Source: Ruminococcaceae bacterium UBA7127 (lineage in GTDB: Bacteria; Bacillota; Clostridia; Oscillospirales; Acutalibacteraceae). Taken from it: a stretch of 14,221 nucleotides of DNA. A program made the translations under genes and the position numbers. Where the stretch lies: assembly GCA_002493005.1 (NCBI GenBank), contig DKXL01000013.1:655-14875 (forward strand), given 5' to 3'. Within the stretch, counting starts at the first letter, position 1. The number at the start of each line of letters is the position of its first letter. The notes under the pieces were generated by a model. It was given only the letters and a program-made list of their open reading frames with translations. It was not told the DNA's origin and ran no database searches. Shown piece by piece: positions 7,261-14,221 of this stretch.

Positions 7261-8391
7261 ATGAGAAATCTTGGAGAAATCAGAACTGATATAGACAGAA
7301 TTGACAATGAGATAATCAGACTTTTCAAAGAGCGTATGGACTGCGCCAAGGAGGTTGGCATTTACAAGCAGGCAAACAACATCTCTGTGCTTAATCAGGA
7401 CAGAGAAAATGAAATTCTTGATGCAGTTGAAGCAAAAGGCGGCGAGTACGGCTCGCACGCTCGACTGCTGTATTCAAATATAATGGAGCTGTCACGTGCG
7501 CTACAGTACAACATTGTGGGCAGCGGAAAGGCTCTTAAAGCTGTGATTGCAAATGCTGAAAGCACCCTGCCGTCGGATAACATCAAGGTCGGTTATCAGG
7601 GCATCAAGGGTGCAAACGGTCACGAGGCAACAATCAGGTTATTTCCAAACGGCTCTGCCGTAAACTACAAAACCTTTGCCGATGTGTTTGAAGCAGTTGA
7701 CAAGGGTGAAATAACCTACGGCGTACTGCCTGTTGAAAACTCAACGGCAGGCTCTGTTTCGAGCGTTTATGACCTTATTTTACAGCACCGCTTCTACATT
7801 GTAGGTGCGCTTGATCTTCCGATTGACTACTGTCTTGCAGGACTTAAGCAATCGGAATTAAGTGACATTGAAAAGGTCTGGTCGCACCCTCAGTCAATCT
7901 CACAGTGTGCAAACTACATTGCACGCAATAATTTTGACTCCACCCCCTGCTCTAACACTGCAATAGCTGCTCGTGATACGGCAATAGAAAAACGTCTGAA
8001 CGTAGCGGCAATCTGCTCCTACAAGGCAGCTGATGAGTACGGACTTAAAATTCTTGACAATCATATTCAGGACAACGACCTCAACACCACACGTTTTATC
8101 GTTATCTCCAAAAATCTGTACATTCCCGAAAACGCAAACAAAATCAGTCTTTGTTTTTCGCTTCCGCACGTTACAGGCTCGCTGTACAGCTTGCTGTGCC
8201 GCTTTAATTCTCTTGGCTTGAATCTCACCAAAATTGAGTCGCGTCCAATCAAGGATGAGGGCTTTGAATATCTGTTTTATCTTGATTTTTCGGGCAATGT
8301 TCACAGTGAAAACGTCATTGCACTTTTGAGCCAACTCAGTGAGGAAATGCCTGAGTTCAGCTTTCTAGGCAACTATTGTGAAACGGTGTAA
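7261..8391 (+). CDS. pheA: Bifunctional chorismate mutase / prephenate dehydratase (P-protein)
   Basis: It converts chorismate to prephenate and then to phenylpyruvate, the phenylalanine precursor. The 376-residue protein has three parts. A helical AroQ-type mutase domain (about 1-85) has Arg8, Arg25, Lys36, Arg48 and Glu49 in the expected places; Asn45 replaces the Asp of the E. coli enzyme. A prephenate dehydratase domain (about 108-285) has GYQGIKGANGHEA, PVENSTAGSV and the catalytic TRF at 277-279. A C-terminal ACT domain (about 294-376) has ESRP at 326-329, the usual phenylalanine feedback site. The start uses GAGG (7250-7253), which overlaps the aroC stop. It is the last aromatic gene. 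No terminator hairpin is visible in the 63 nt before the next gene. Confidence 0.95.
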   Translation: MRNLGEIRTDIDRIDNEIIRLFKERMDCAKEVGIYKQANNISVLNQDRENEILDAVEAKGGEYGSHARLLYSNIMELSRALQYNIVGSGKALKAVIANAESTLPSDNIKVGYQGIKGANGHEATIRLFPNGSAVNYKTFADVFEAVDKGEITYGVLPVENSTAGSVSSVYDLILQHRFYIVGALDLPIDYCLAGLKQSELSDIEKVWSHPQSISQCANYIARNNFDSTPCSNTAIAARDTAIEKRLNVAAICSYKAADEYGLKILDNHIQDNDLNTTRFIVISKNLYIPENANKISLCFSLPHVTGSLYSLLCRFNSLGLNLTKIESRPIKDEGFEYLFYLDFSGNVHSENVIALLSQLSEEMPEFSFLGNYCETV

Positions 8392-8454
8392 CAACCTGAA
8401 ATAGATTTAAAAGCATAACAAGACTACAATCATATCGTATAGGACAAACAGAAT

Positions 8455-10926
8455 ATGAAAAAGTTAATTAGATTTGTGATAGCTTTTGTGCTGATTTTAC
8501 CTGCATTATTCAGCACTAAAACCTTTGCCATGGATAATTCATCTGATAATTTCGGCGAAGTAACTGTATCTGCCGAGCACGTAAAAGAAAGCCCGGAATC
8601 TGTGAATAGTGCCACATTATGCGAAGCTGAAGTTTTGAATTGTTTTTATGAAAGCACTAAGGAACGCATAAATTCTATACATAATACAAACACAACAATA
8701 TTGCCGTCAAATAACGGTACAGCGTATTACGTGTCTAACAGCGGCAAGGATACTAATGATGGATTATCTCCGGAAACACCGATAGCCACTATATCGGCAG
8801 TGAACAAACTTAATCTTAAATCCGGCGACGTTGTATACTTTGAACGTGGAGGGTTATGGCGAGGTTCGGTTACTGCACATACGCCGGGGGTCACATATTC
8901 AGCTTATGGTCACGGAAACAAGCCTGAATTGTACGGCTCATCATATAATTATGCAAAAACAGGTATGTGGCTTCAAACAGACGTGCCCAATATTTATAAG
9001 TATTCTGAGAAGATAGAAGCAGATGTAGGCAATATCGTGTTTGATGGCGGAAAAGCCCATGGCATTAAATGTGTTTTAGAAGAAAAAGACGGTAAAACCT
9101 ATAATGCAACAACCGGTAAAAGCTTTGATACCTATGCCGATTTAGATGAAAATATGCATTTTTTTCACGATTCAAATGCAACAAAAGAGCTTTACTTATA
9201 TTGTAGCGACGGCAATCCTGCTGAATTGTATGACAGTATTGAATTCGCTGAAAACAGAAATATTATTGATGTGGGATGGAGAAAAGACATCACCGTAGAT
9301 AATATTACTTTTCGTTACAGCGGCAGTGCCGCCGTTTTTGCAGGCTCTTGTGACGGCTTAACTGTACAAAATTGTGAAGCCTATTGGATTGGAGGTTCAA
9401 TTCAGTATGGTTCTACCCGTTATGGCAACGGTGTCACAATCTATGGCGCTGCTTGGAATTTTACGGTTGACAATTGTTATTTCAGTCAGATTTATGATGC
9501 CGCTGCATCCTTTCAATTTGAAGATGGTCCTGATAGTACCGCCATTTGCCAAAACATTAAATTCACAAACAATGTAATGGAATACTGTAACTATTCGGTG
9601 GAATATTTTTTGGATTCGGGCAAAAATGAAGCAAATTATTTTAAAGATTTTTATATCAGTGAAAATCATATGTGGTATGCAGGCTACGGCCTTTGCTCAC
9701 AAAGAAAAGATAAGGGACAGGACGCTCATATCAAAAGCTGGAATCACACAAATAAAAGCAAGGGCGATTTTATCATAAGCAATAATATTTTTGCTCTTGC
9801 TAAAAAGTATTTGCTGGAAACCTATTCTACTGACAACAGTCACGGAGCGGCATATGATTCCAATACTTATATTCAATTTAAAAACCATTATTTTGGCAGA
9901 AATGGTTCTACTGCGTATTTCTCTCGCTTTACAGATAATGTCAGAGAGGATATATTGCAAAACTATGGCGATAAAAATGCAAAGATAATATGGGTAAATA
10001 GTTCCTCAAATTCTTCATATGATTCGGATATGATTTACGGTGATGTTGACGGTAACGGTTTGGTCAACATCAATGACAGCACTCTTATCAGTAAACACAT
10101 AGATAATATTATAACAATTCCGTGTGAACGGCTGAAAATTGCTGATGTAAATATGGATAACCGCATTTCTGTTATAGATATTACCTGTATTCAAAAGTAT
10201 ATTACGGAATTTGAAAGCGGCTGCGGTTTTGCAGGACAGGTTTATCAAAATACAAATCCGACACAGCCAAATCCCGAAACATATAAGCTTTATCTTAAAA
10301 CAAAGTTGGACTGGATGACAAACGATATTGTATGTCTATTTGCCTATGATTTGAATACGGGCAAAAGTTATAAGCTTGAACAGATTAAATCTGTTTACCC
10401 TTATTATATTTATGGGGCAGAGCTTCCCAATACCGTAACGGATATATCTGTTTACCGTTTTACTGAAGCAGTTGAAGAGCCGCCGACAGATATTTTGGGT
10501 GATTTTGGCAATGTTTACAGTAATTGGGATGCAACTGTTTCGCCAACTGAAAATTGCATTACAATTTCAGACAACAGTTTAATATCAACAGGAACATATG
10601 TCGAGGACATACCTTTAGATTTTTCACTTTCAAGAGTATATTTTGATAACTCCAAAGCAAAGTGGTTAGATGTATATGTTTACGGTTGGGCGCAGAGCGG
10701 ACTTAACGGAACAGCAGTTTTGATGAAACAGATTGCAGGGACAGATATATGGTATTATGATTTTAATACACCTATTCTTCCGGGCGAAAAATGTTTTCTT
10801 TTTAAGGATACCGAAACCAACTGGGTAAATCAAACCAATGATATTACTGTCTGGAGCGGTATGAATTGCTATATTGCAAACGAGGGCAATAAAACAGGCG
10901 GTTCATGGTGTTTTTATGAGGAATGA
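8455..10926 (+). CDS. Secreted right-handed beta-helix protein with type I dockerin and C-terminal carbohydrate-binding-like modules
   Basis: The 823-residue protein starts with a signal peptide (about 1-25, ending TKTFA). Residues 90-137 (AYYVSNSGKDTNDGLSPETP, then GDVVYFERGG) are the typical opening of parallel beta-helix polysaccharide lyases and related hydrolases. Short repeats such as ITVDNITF, LTVQNCEAY and FTVDNCYF follow to about 450. A type I dockerin lies at about 528-585, with calcium loops Asp530-Asp541 and Asp564-Asp575. A short PTQPNPET linker leads to two modules (about 609-710 and 725-823); the last has RVYFDNSKAKW and NWVNQTNDITVW, resembling starch-binding modules. It is probably docked on a cohesin scaffold outside the cell. 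Substrate and catalytic residues cannot be assigned; pectate lyase-like or glycoside hydrolase activity are both possible. AGGA at 8441-8444 is a modest ribosome binding site. Confidence 0.85.
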   Translation: MKKLIRFVIAFVLILPALFSTKTFAMDNSSDNFGEVTVSAEHVKESPESVNSATLCEAEVLNCFYESTKERINSIHNTNTTILPSNNGTAYYVSNSGKDTNDGLSPETPIATISAVNKLNLKSGDVVYFERGGLWRGSVTAHTPGVTYSAYGHGNKPELYGSSYNYAKTGMWLQTDVPNIYKYSEKIEADVGNIVFDGGKAHGIKCVLEEKDGKTYNATTGKSFDTYADLDENMHFFHDSNATKELYLYCSDGNPAELYDSIEFAENRNIIDVGWRKDITVDNITFRYSGSAAVFAGSCDGLTVQNCEAYWIGGSIQYGSTRYGNGVTIYGAAWNFTVDNCYFSQIYDAAASFQFEDGPDSTAICQNIKFTNNVMEYCNYSVEYFLDSGKNEANYFKDFYISENHMWYAGYGLCSQRKDKGQDAHIKSWNHTNKSKGDFIISNNIFALAKKYLLETYSTDNSHGAAYDSNTYIQFKNHYFGRNGSTAYFSRFTDNVREDILQNYGDKNAKIIWVNSSSNSSYDSDMIYGDVDGNGLVNINDSTLISKHIDNIITIPCERLKIADVNMDNRISVIDITCIQKYITEFESGCGFAGQVYQNTNPTQPNPETYKLYLKTKLDWMTNDIVCLFAYDLNTGKSYKLEQIKSVYPYYIYGAELPNTVTDISVYRFTEAVEEPPTDILGDFGNVYSNWDATVSPTENCITISDNSLISTGTYVEDIPLDFSLSRVYFDNSKAKWLDVYVYGWAQSGLNGTAVLMKQIAGTDIWYYDFNTPILPGEKCFLFKDTETNWVNQTNDITVWSGMNCYIANEGNKTGGSWCFYEE

Positions 10927-11007
10927 TCTCGTTCACAACTCGATAACATAGCATTGCATCTGATTTGAGCAGACCGTTTAATTGTAGCAACACTTTTGTT
11001 TCTGAAA

Positions 11008-11042
11008 AGTAAAAGCCTCCCTTACACAAGGGAGGTTTTACT
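11008..11042. terminator. Bidirectional intrinsic terminator between convergent genes
   Basis: CCTCCCTT (11016-11023), loop ACAC, and AAGGGAGG (11028-11035) form a perfect 8-bp stem. AGTAAAA on the left (11008-11014) and TTTTACT on the right (11036-11042) extend it, with one bulged G at 11015. Each strand has T-rich sequence after the stem. It lies about 80 nt past the beta-helix gene stop and about 60 nt past the protease gene stop, so it can end transcripts from both sides. Confidence 0.9.
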
Positions 11043-11103
11043 GTTTGATGTCTTCGGGCGTGAAAACGCCAAAATGACCGTTTTAGTAACTAAATAACTA
11101 AAA

Positions 11104-12177
11104 CTATCTGTCATAATGATAGGTACCAACAACCCATTTATTATTGCTTTTTGCTCCTGTTAAGTAATATCCATTACCATCTGGTGTTGGATTTGCAAAT
11201 GGATCACTTGATTGTGATGGTTCTATAGAAATGTTTACTGTTTGTTGTCCTGCACCGTTAGTAAAAATTACATGGTCATAAAGACTAGAATCATATGTAA
11301 CCGTATAAATTGACTGTCCAAATTCATTGTTACATAAGTAGGTCATATTTTTCCCCGGCCAATTATTATTTATGGTTGTACTGCCATTCCATAAATAAGC
11401 TTTGGGATGGGTCCAATTATTGACATTAGTAAAGTAAAGTGTAGCAGTTGTATCAGTAATATAGTTGTAATCTTCCCAAACTTCACTTGTTGGGCGATAA
11501 ATCTTGCCATCTCCGGATATTGTAAGATCAACTGTTTGACTATTACCATTATTACTGAATATAACTCTATCACAAAGCGTCGGTATATCTACCTTATAAA
11601 TATTGGCTTTAACATGAGTCATTGCAGTACCGGGCCATTCAACAGGTTGAAAATAACCATTATTTTCCCAATAGTATGCTTTTGGTGTAGTCCAGTTTAA
11701 ATCGTTTTGATAATAAATTGTCATTACATCATCCGGATTGTATGCTGTCCAAGTGTTTGCTGTAGGAATATACAGTTGATTGCTTCCCTGAATAGTTAAA
11801 TTTACAGTTTGTGTTTTACCATTTGCACTAAAAATAATCTTATTACAATTTGATGGTATTGTTACCTTGTATATGTTACCGGATATCAATGTCATTGATG
11901 TTCCGGGCCAATTTACCGGGGTATTACCACTTTCTGCCCAGTAATAAGCGTTGGCAGTGCTCCATGTAGACGGTTTTTGAAAATATACATCAATATTAGC
12001 TCCTGCATTCTGCAATGCCTTATATGCATTCAGACGACCGCTGGTAGAAACCTTACCATTTAATTGAGATAAAACATCTACACTGCCTAATATTGCCGAT
12101 TTAAGCTGCGCAGTTGTAAAATCAGAATGTTCACTCTTCAATAATGCTGCAACTCCTGCTACGAATGGCGTAGCCAT
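11104..12177 (-). CDS. 3' fragment of the interrupted protease: end of S8 domain plus three CBM26-like modules
   Basis: The open frame after the stop starts with leucine at 12288; its first ATG is at 12177, directly after the catalytic Ser codon (GTS|MATPFVAG). No Shine-Dalgarno precedes that ATG and there is no signal peptide, so independent translation or export is unlikely. In fragment numbering three repeats occur at about 62-146, 150-237 and 245-320. Each has the pattern YF or YY, then W, then AYYW or AYLW, then NWPG or EWPG with a following Met-Thr, then IIFSANG, VIFSNNG or VIFTNGAG and QTVNL or QTVDL. This resembles family 26 starch-binding modules. A glycine-rich tail, PTPDGNGYYLTG, ends the protein. 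No dockerin is present. Confidence 0.5.
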   Translation of the reverse strand: MATPFVAGVAALLKSEHSDFTTAQLKSAILGSVDVLSQLNGKVSTSGRLNAYKALQNAGANIDVYFQKPSTWSTANAYYWAESGNTPVNWPGTSMTLISGNIYKVTIPSNCNKIIFSANGKTQTVNLTIQGSNQLYIPTANTWTAYNPDDVMTIYYQNDLNWTTPKAYYWENNGYFQPVEWPGTAMTHVKANIYKVDIPTLCDRVIFSNNGNSQTVDLTISGDGKIYRPTSEVWEDYNYITDTTATLYFTNVNNWTHPKAYLWNGSTTINNNWPGKNMTYLCNNEFGQSIYTVTYDSSLYDHVIFTNGAGQQTVNISIEPSQSSDPFANPTPDGNGYYLTGAKSNNKWVVGTYHYDR

Positions 12178-12288
12178 TGATGTACCATTAAGATTTTTAT
12201 AATTAGAGCCATTATAAGTACTGTAGATATCTACTCCCGGCGCAGCTATATCTACATTAGTTGAACCGTAATTTGAAAAATATGCTAA

Positions 12289-13326
12289 TTAATCTGAAGA
12301 ATCAGTAGCTGCTACTGAAATAATATTCGGTAAATCATATGCCGCCGGATAGAAGGCGTTATTATCAATATTTGACCCATAATTTCCTGCTGCCGCTACA
12401 AATAATCCCCTATAATTTTCTATAGCTTCTTTAAAAAGATCAGAATATCTTCCACCGCCATAACTATTATTTGTGATTAAAATATCATGAAGATTAGCAT
12501 AATTTAATGCCTCTATTGCAGCTGAAATAGATACGCTATTACTACCTCCTATTCCAATACCAAGCCATGCAAGTTTAACATTCCAATTTGTGCCGCTTAC
12601 ACCAGTAGAATTATTTCCTTTTGCTCCAACAATACCGGAAACATGAGTTCCGTGTCCGTTTAAATCAGTTGGTGTTCCGCCGTTTCTTGCCACAAAATTA
12701 TAACCATGAATATCATTAGTATATCCATAAGTATTTGGATTTGGATTTGTCCAAATATTATCACTTAAATCAGGATGCACTCCATCAATACCCGAATCTA
12801 TTATACCAACTACAACACTTTCGCTGCCTTTAGTAATATTCCACGCTTCCGTAGCATTGATTTTCTGTAGTGCATATTGAAGGTAAAAATCAGGATCGTT
12901 TGGAGCTATGGAACATTCCATAAAATAATCCGGTTCAGCAGTTTCAACAGCAGGATTTGCATTTAATGTATTTATTGCTCTTTCAACTGACTCTTTTCCG
13001 GTCTCTTCTAGTGTGAGTACAAAAACATTATTCTGTGTTTCTGTAATATCTGCTGTGCTATATGTTCCATCACATTGTATAACCACATCGTTCGATGGAT
13101 TCAAAAGTCTCATTTCAGAACAGGAGATTCCAAAAGAAGCATTAGTAATTGCATCTAAACTTGTTGTATAAGAGTTATCTGCTAGCTTAACAATTACTCT
13201 ATCTTGAGCAAAATCGTTGCCTTCTAAAATTACATCATTATCTTGGACCGCAAATGCTTGCAATGAGAAAGTATTTGTGATTAGTAAAAAGGTTATTACT
13301 AAACAAATTAGTTTTTTGATTTTCAT
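12289..13326 (-). CDS. 5' fragment of the interrupted protease: signal peptide, I9 propeptide and Asp/His part of S8 domain
   Basis: This is the 345-residue product expected if the stop is obeyed. It would be exported and would contain the whole I9 inhibitor/propeptide domain, the catalytic Asp177 and His225, and the oxyanion Asn315. It lacks the nucleophilic Ser and all binding modules, so it should be inactive and probably misfolded. Subtilase propeptides are known to act as folding chaperones and inhibitors of their own catalytic domain, so a residual inhibitory effect of the fragment is conceivable but unsupported. It ends VAATDSSD. Confidence 0.6.
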   Translation of the reverse strand: MKIKKLICLVITFLLITNTFSLQAFAVQDNDVILEGNDFAQDRVIVKLADNSYTTSLDAITNASFGISCSEMRLLNPSNDVVIQCDGTYSTADITETQNNVFVLTLEETGKESVERAINTLNANPAVETAEPDYFMECSIAPNDPDFYLQYALQKINATEAWNITKGSESVVVGIIDSGIDGVHPDLSDNIWTNPNPNTYGYTNDIHGYNFVARNGGTPTDLNGHGTHVSGIVGAKGNNSTGVSGTNWNVKLAWLGIGIGGSNSVSISAAIEALNYANLHDILITNNSYGGGRYSDLFKEAIENYRGLFVAAAGNYGSNIDNNAFYPAAYDLPNIISVAATDSSD

Positions 13327-13338
13327 TTTAGTTATTAT

Positions 13339-13362
13339 GTAATAGTCATTATGAGCTATTAC
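13339..13362. repeat. Near-perfect palindrome upstream of the protease gene
   Basis: GTAATAG (13339-13345) and CTATTAC (13356-13362) are perfect 7-bp arms. Inside them TCAT and ATGA form a further 4-bp match around a single T, with one extra G. The site lies 12-36 nt before the protease ATG, where a ribosome binding site is lacking. It could be an operator or an mRNA hairpin over the translation start. Confidence 0.45.
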
Positions 13363-13375
13363 AAATATTTTAAAT

Positions 13376-13410
13376 GTTTCAACATCACTATCAGATTATC
13401 GTAAATAACT
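13376..13410. repeat. Left copy of a bipartite inverted repeat
   Basis: GTTTCAACATCACTAT (13376-13391), 9 nt, then GTAAATAACT (13401-13410). Both blocks recur exactly as reverse complements, in the mirrored order, at 14124-14160. The copy lies between the protease gene and the I9-dockerin gene. It may be one end of a small mobile cassette or a shared regulatory site. Confidence 0.6.
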
Positions 13411-13451
13411 TAATTATATTTTTTTATTTTGTCAGCGAAAGATTTAGCAAA

Positions 13452-14072
13452 TTATGATAGACCTGCAATTCGTTTTTGAATTATTGTCGCATCACATATA
13501 CTAAGATCCCCTGATCTGCTAATGTTAGCACTTAAATAATCGATTTGCTCACGACTGATTTCATTTACTAAATATTTCTGAATCAGCGTTGCATCGCGAA
13601 TACTTAAAACACCGTCACCATCAGCATCTCCCTCAATGAAAGGTTGAAAATACATATAATAATCCGGTTCTGCGCACCTGACATAAGGGCTTGCTTGTAA
13701 GATCTCAACAGCTTTCAAAACTATTTCTGTTGTTTTTTCTTCAAATGTTATAAGGTGTACATTTGGAGCTATAAGTCTGCTGCCAACTATCTTAAAACCC
13801 GGAAGCAATTTATCAAGTGAAGGTCTACATCCTTTATTGAAACTTACAAGAACCACACCGGGTACAAACTCATCTCTAGTCATTTGGGATTCTGCTGTCG
13901 GTTCCGAATTTTCTATCACCCTCGTTGCTTCTATATCTGGATTATCAATAGGTAAAATTTCATATCCATCATTTATTTCAAGTGATGAATAAGCAGATAC
14001 ACTTAAAACACTACAAAGCAACATTACTAAAACCAAAGATACTAATATTAGTTTTTGAAAAAAACTATTCAT
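13452..14072 (-). CDS. Secreted stand-alone I9-like propeptide/inhibitor domain fused to a type I dockerin
   Basis: The 206-residue protein has a signal peptide (about 1-27, ending SVSA). An I9-like domain follows (about 67-141; VPGVVLVSFNKG, then SPYVRCAEPDYYM), closely resembling the propeptide end TAEPDYFM of the neighbouring protease. A type I dockerin lies at about 147-205. The first calcium loop, Asp149-Asp160, is intact. The second loop is degenerate: Asn183, Ser185 and Ser187 replace the usual Asp/Asn ligands. No protease domain lies between the two parts. An ATG at 14096 would add eight residues but has no ribosome binding site; AAGGAGG (complement of 14083-14089) supports ATG 14072. 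It is transcribed in the same direction as the interrupted protease, 125 nt upstream. Two readings are a cohesin-bound protease inhibitor or folding aid acting in trans, or a protease-dockerin gene that lost its catalytic domain. Confidence 0.8.
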   Translation of the reverse strand: MNSFFQKLILVSLVLVMLLCSVLSVSAYSSLEINDGYEILPIDNPDIEATRVIENSEPTAESQMTRDEFVPGVVLVSFNKGCRPSLDKLLPGFKIVGSRLIAPNVHLITFEEKTTEIVLKAVEILQASPYVRCAEPDYYMYFQPFIEGDADGDGVLSIRDATLIQKYLVNEISREQIDYLSANISRSGDLSICDATIIQKRIAGLS

Positions 14073-14123
14073 TTTTTTGCAACCTCCTTCCAGCATAAAA
14101 TAATAATTTTAAAAAATATTTAT

Positions 14124-14160
14124 AGTTATTTACAGCACCTAAAAATAGTGATGTTGAAAC
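14124..14160. repeat. Right copy of a bipartite inverted repeat
   Basis: AGTTATTTAC (14124-14133), 11 nt, then ATAGTGATGTTGAAAC (14145-14160) mirrors the copy at 13376-13410. It lies upstream of the I9-dockerin gene, so the two copies bracket that gene over 785 bp. Flanking sequence outside the pair shows no clear target-site duplication. The rest of the last 120 bases is AT-rich and shows no gene. Confidence 0.6.
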
Positions 14161-14221
14161 CAATAGTGTATAAATCTTATACCGAAAAATAAAAATAGAA
14201 ATAACATTGTTTGAATAAATT

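Larger units (their letters stand above)
11104..13326 (-). pseudogene. Subtilisin-like (S8) serine protease with three starch-binding-like modules, interrupted by one in-frame stop
   Basis: Read through the TAA at 12291-12289, the gene is one 740-codon frame. It encodes a signal peptide (about 1-26), an I9 propeptide (about 42-138, ending TAEPDYFM), an S8 catalytic domain (about 145-440) and three CBM26-like modules (about 445-703). Catalytic residues are Asp177 (IIDSG), His225 (GHGTHVSG), oxyanion Asn315 (AAAGN) and Ser383 (NGTSMATP). The stop is codon 346, in the segment SSD-stop-LAYFSNYG, a surface region just before the Ser. No frameshift is needed, and the 394 codons after the stop are otherwise open, so the lesion is recent, strain-specific or a sequencing error. 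CAA (Gln) to TAA is the simplest single change. No Shine-Dalgarno is visible before ATG 13326. Without suppression neither half can be an active protease. Confidence 0.85.

Noticed and set aside
11057..11070. Small hairpin GGCGT-GAAA-ACGCC as a second terminator
   Set aside because: The stem is only 5 bp and no T-run follows on the forward strand; on the reverse strand GCCCGAAG follows. The stronger stem at 11008-11042 suffices.
11407..11700. Forward open frame inside the protease gene
   Set aside because: It is antisense to the well-supported binding modules, has no Shine-Dalgarno and shows no known domain.
12289..12291. TAA as a reassigned sense codon
   Set aside because: TAA ends several other genes here (aroE, aroK, pheA, the I9-dockerin gene), so the standard code applies.
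12178..12300. Frameshift as the cause of the split protease
   Set aside because: Both halves are in the same frame; only one codon is a stop, and the joined protein matches S8 proteases without gaps.

Overview
The window comes from a low-GC Gram-positive anaerobe. Dockerin domains, repeated starch-binding-type modules and Clostridia-style aromatic enzymes suggest a Ruminococcus-like member of the Oscillospiraceae, possibly one with a cellulosome or amylosome. This placement is inferred from protein style; no rRNA or marker gene is present.

Left part (1-8391). The 5' part of an acyl carrier protein gene points left. Divergent from it is a tight, rightward aromatic amino acid block: aroE, aroK, DAHP synthase (aroF), tyrA, aroB, aroA, aroC and pheA. 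The block provides six of the seven shikimate-pathway steps plus both prephenate branches towards tyrosine and phenylalanine. 3-Dehydroquinate dehydratase is missing, as are the final aminotransferase and any trp genes. Genes overlap or are closely spaced with good Shine-Dalgarno sites. A promoter-like sequence lies in the acpP-aroE gap next to an 18-bp palindrome. A second strong promoter candidate precedes aroF, so flux entry may be controlled separately. A 9-bp hairpin lies just upstream of the aroA ribosome binding site.

Right part (8455-14221). Sequence composition becomes more AT-rich and the genes are for secreted, modular proteins. A rightward gene encodes a beta-helix protein with a type I dockerin and C-terminal carbohydrate-binding-like modules. 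It converges, across a bidirectional terminator, with a leftward subtilisin-like protease gene. That protease carries an I9 propeptide, an S8 catalytic domain and three CBM26-like modules, but is interrupted by one in-frame TAA that separates the catalytic Asp/His/Asn from the Ser. Upstream of it in the same direction is a small secreted protein made only of an I9-like propeptide domain and a dockerin, with no protease domain. Near-matching inverted repeats flank this small gene.

The most notable content is this right-hand group: a starch-targeted protease, a dockerin-borne propeptide-like protein that could act on a protease in trans, and a dockerin-borne beta-helix protein. Together they look like extracellular parts for breaking down complex plant material, with a proteolytic component. 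The link to starch and the in-trans role are inferences.
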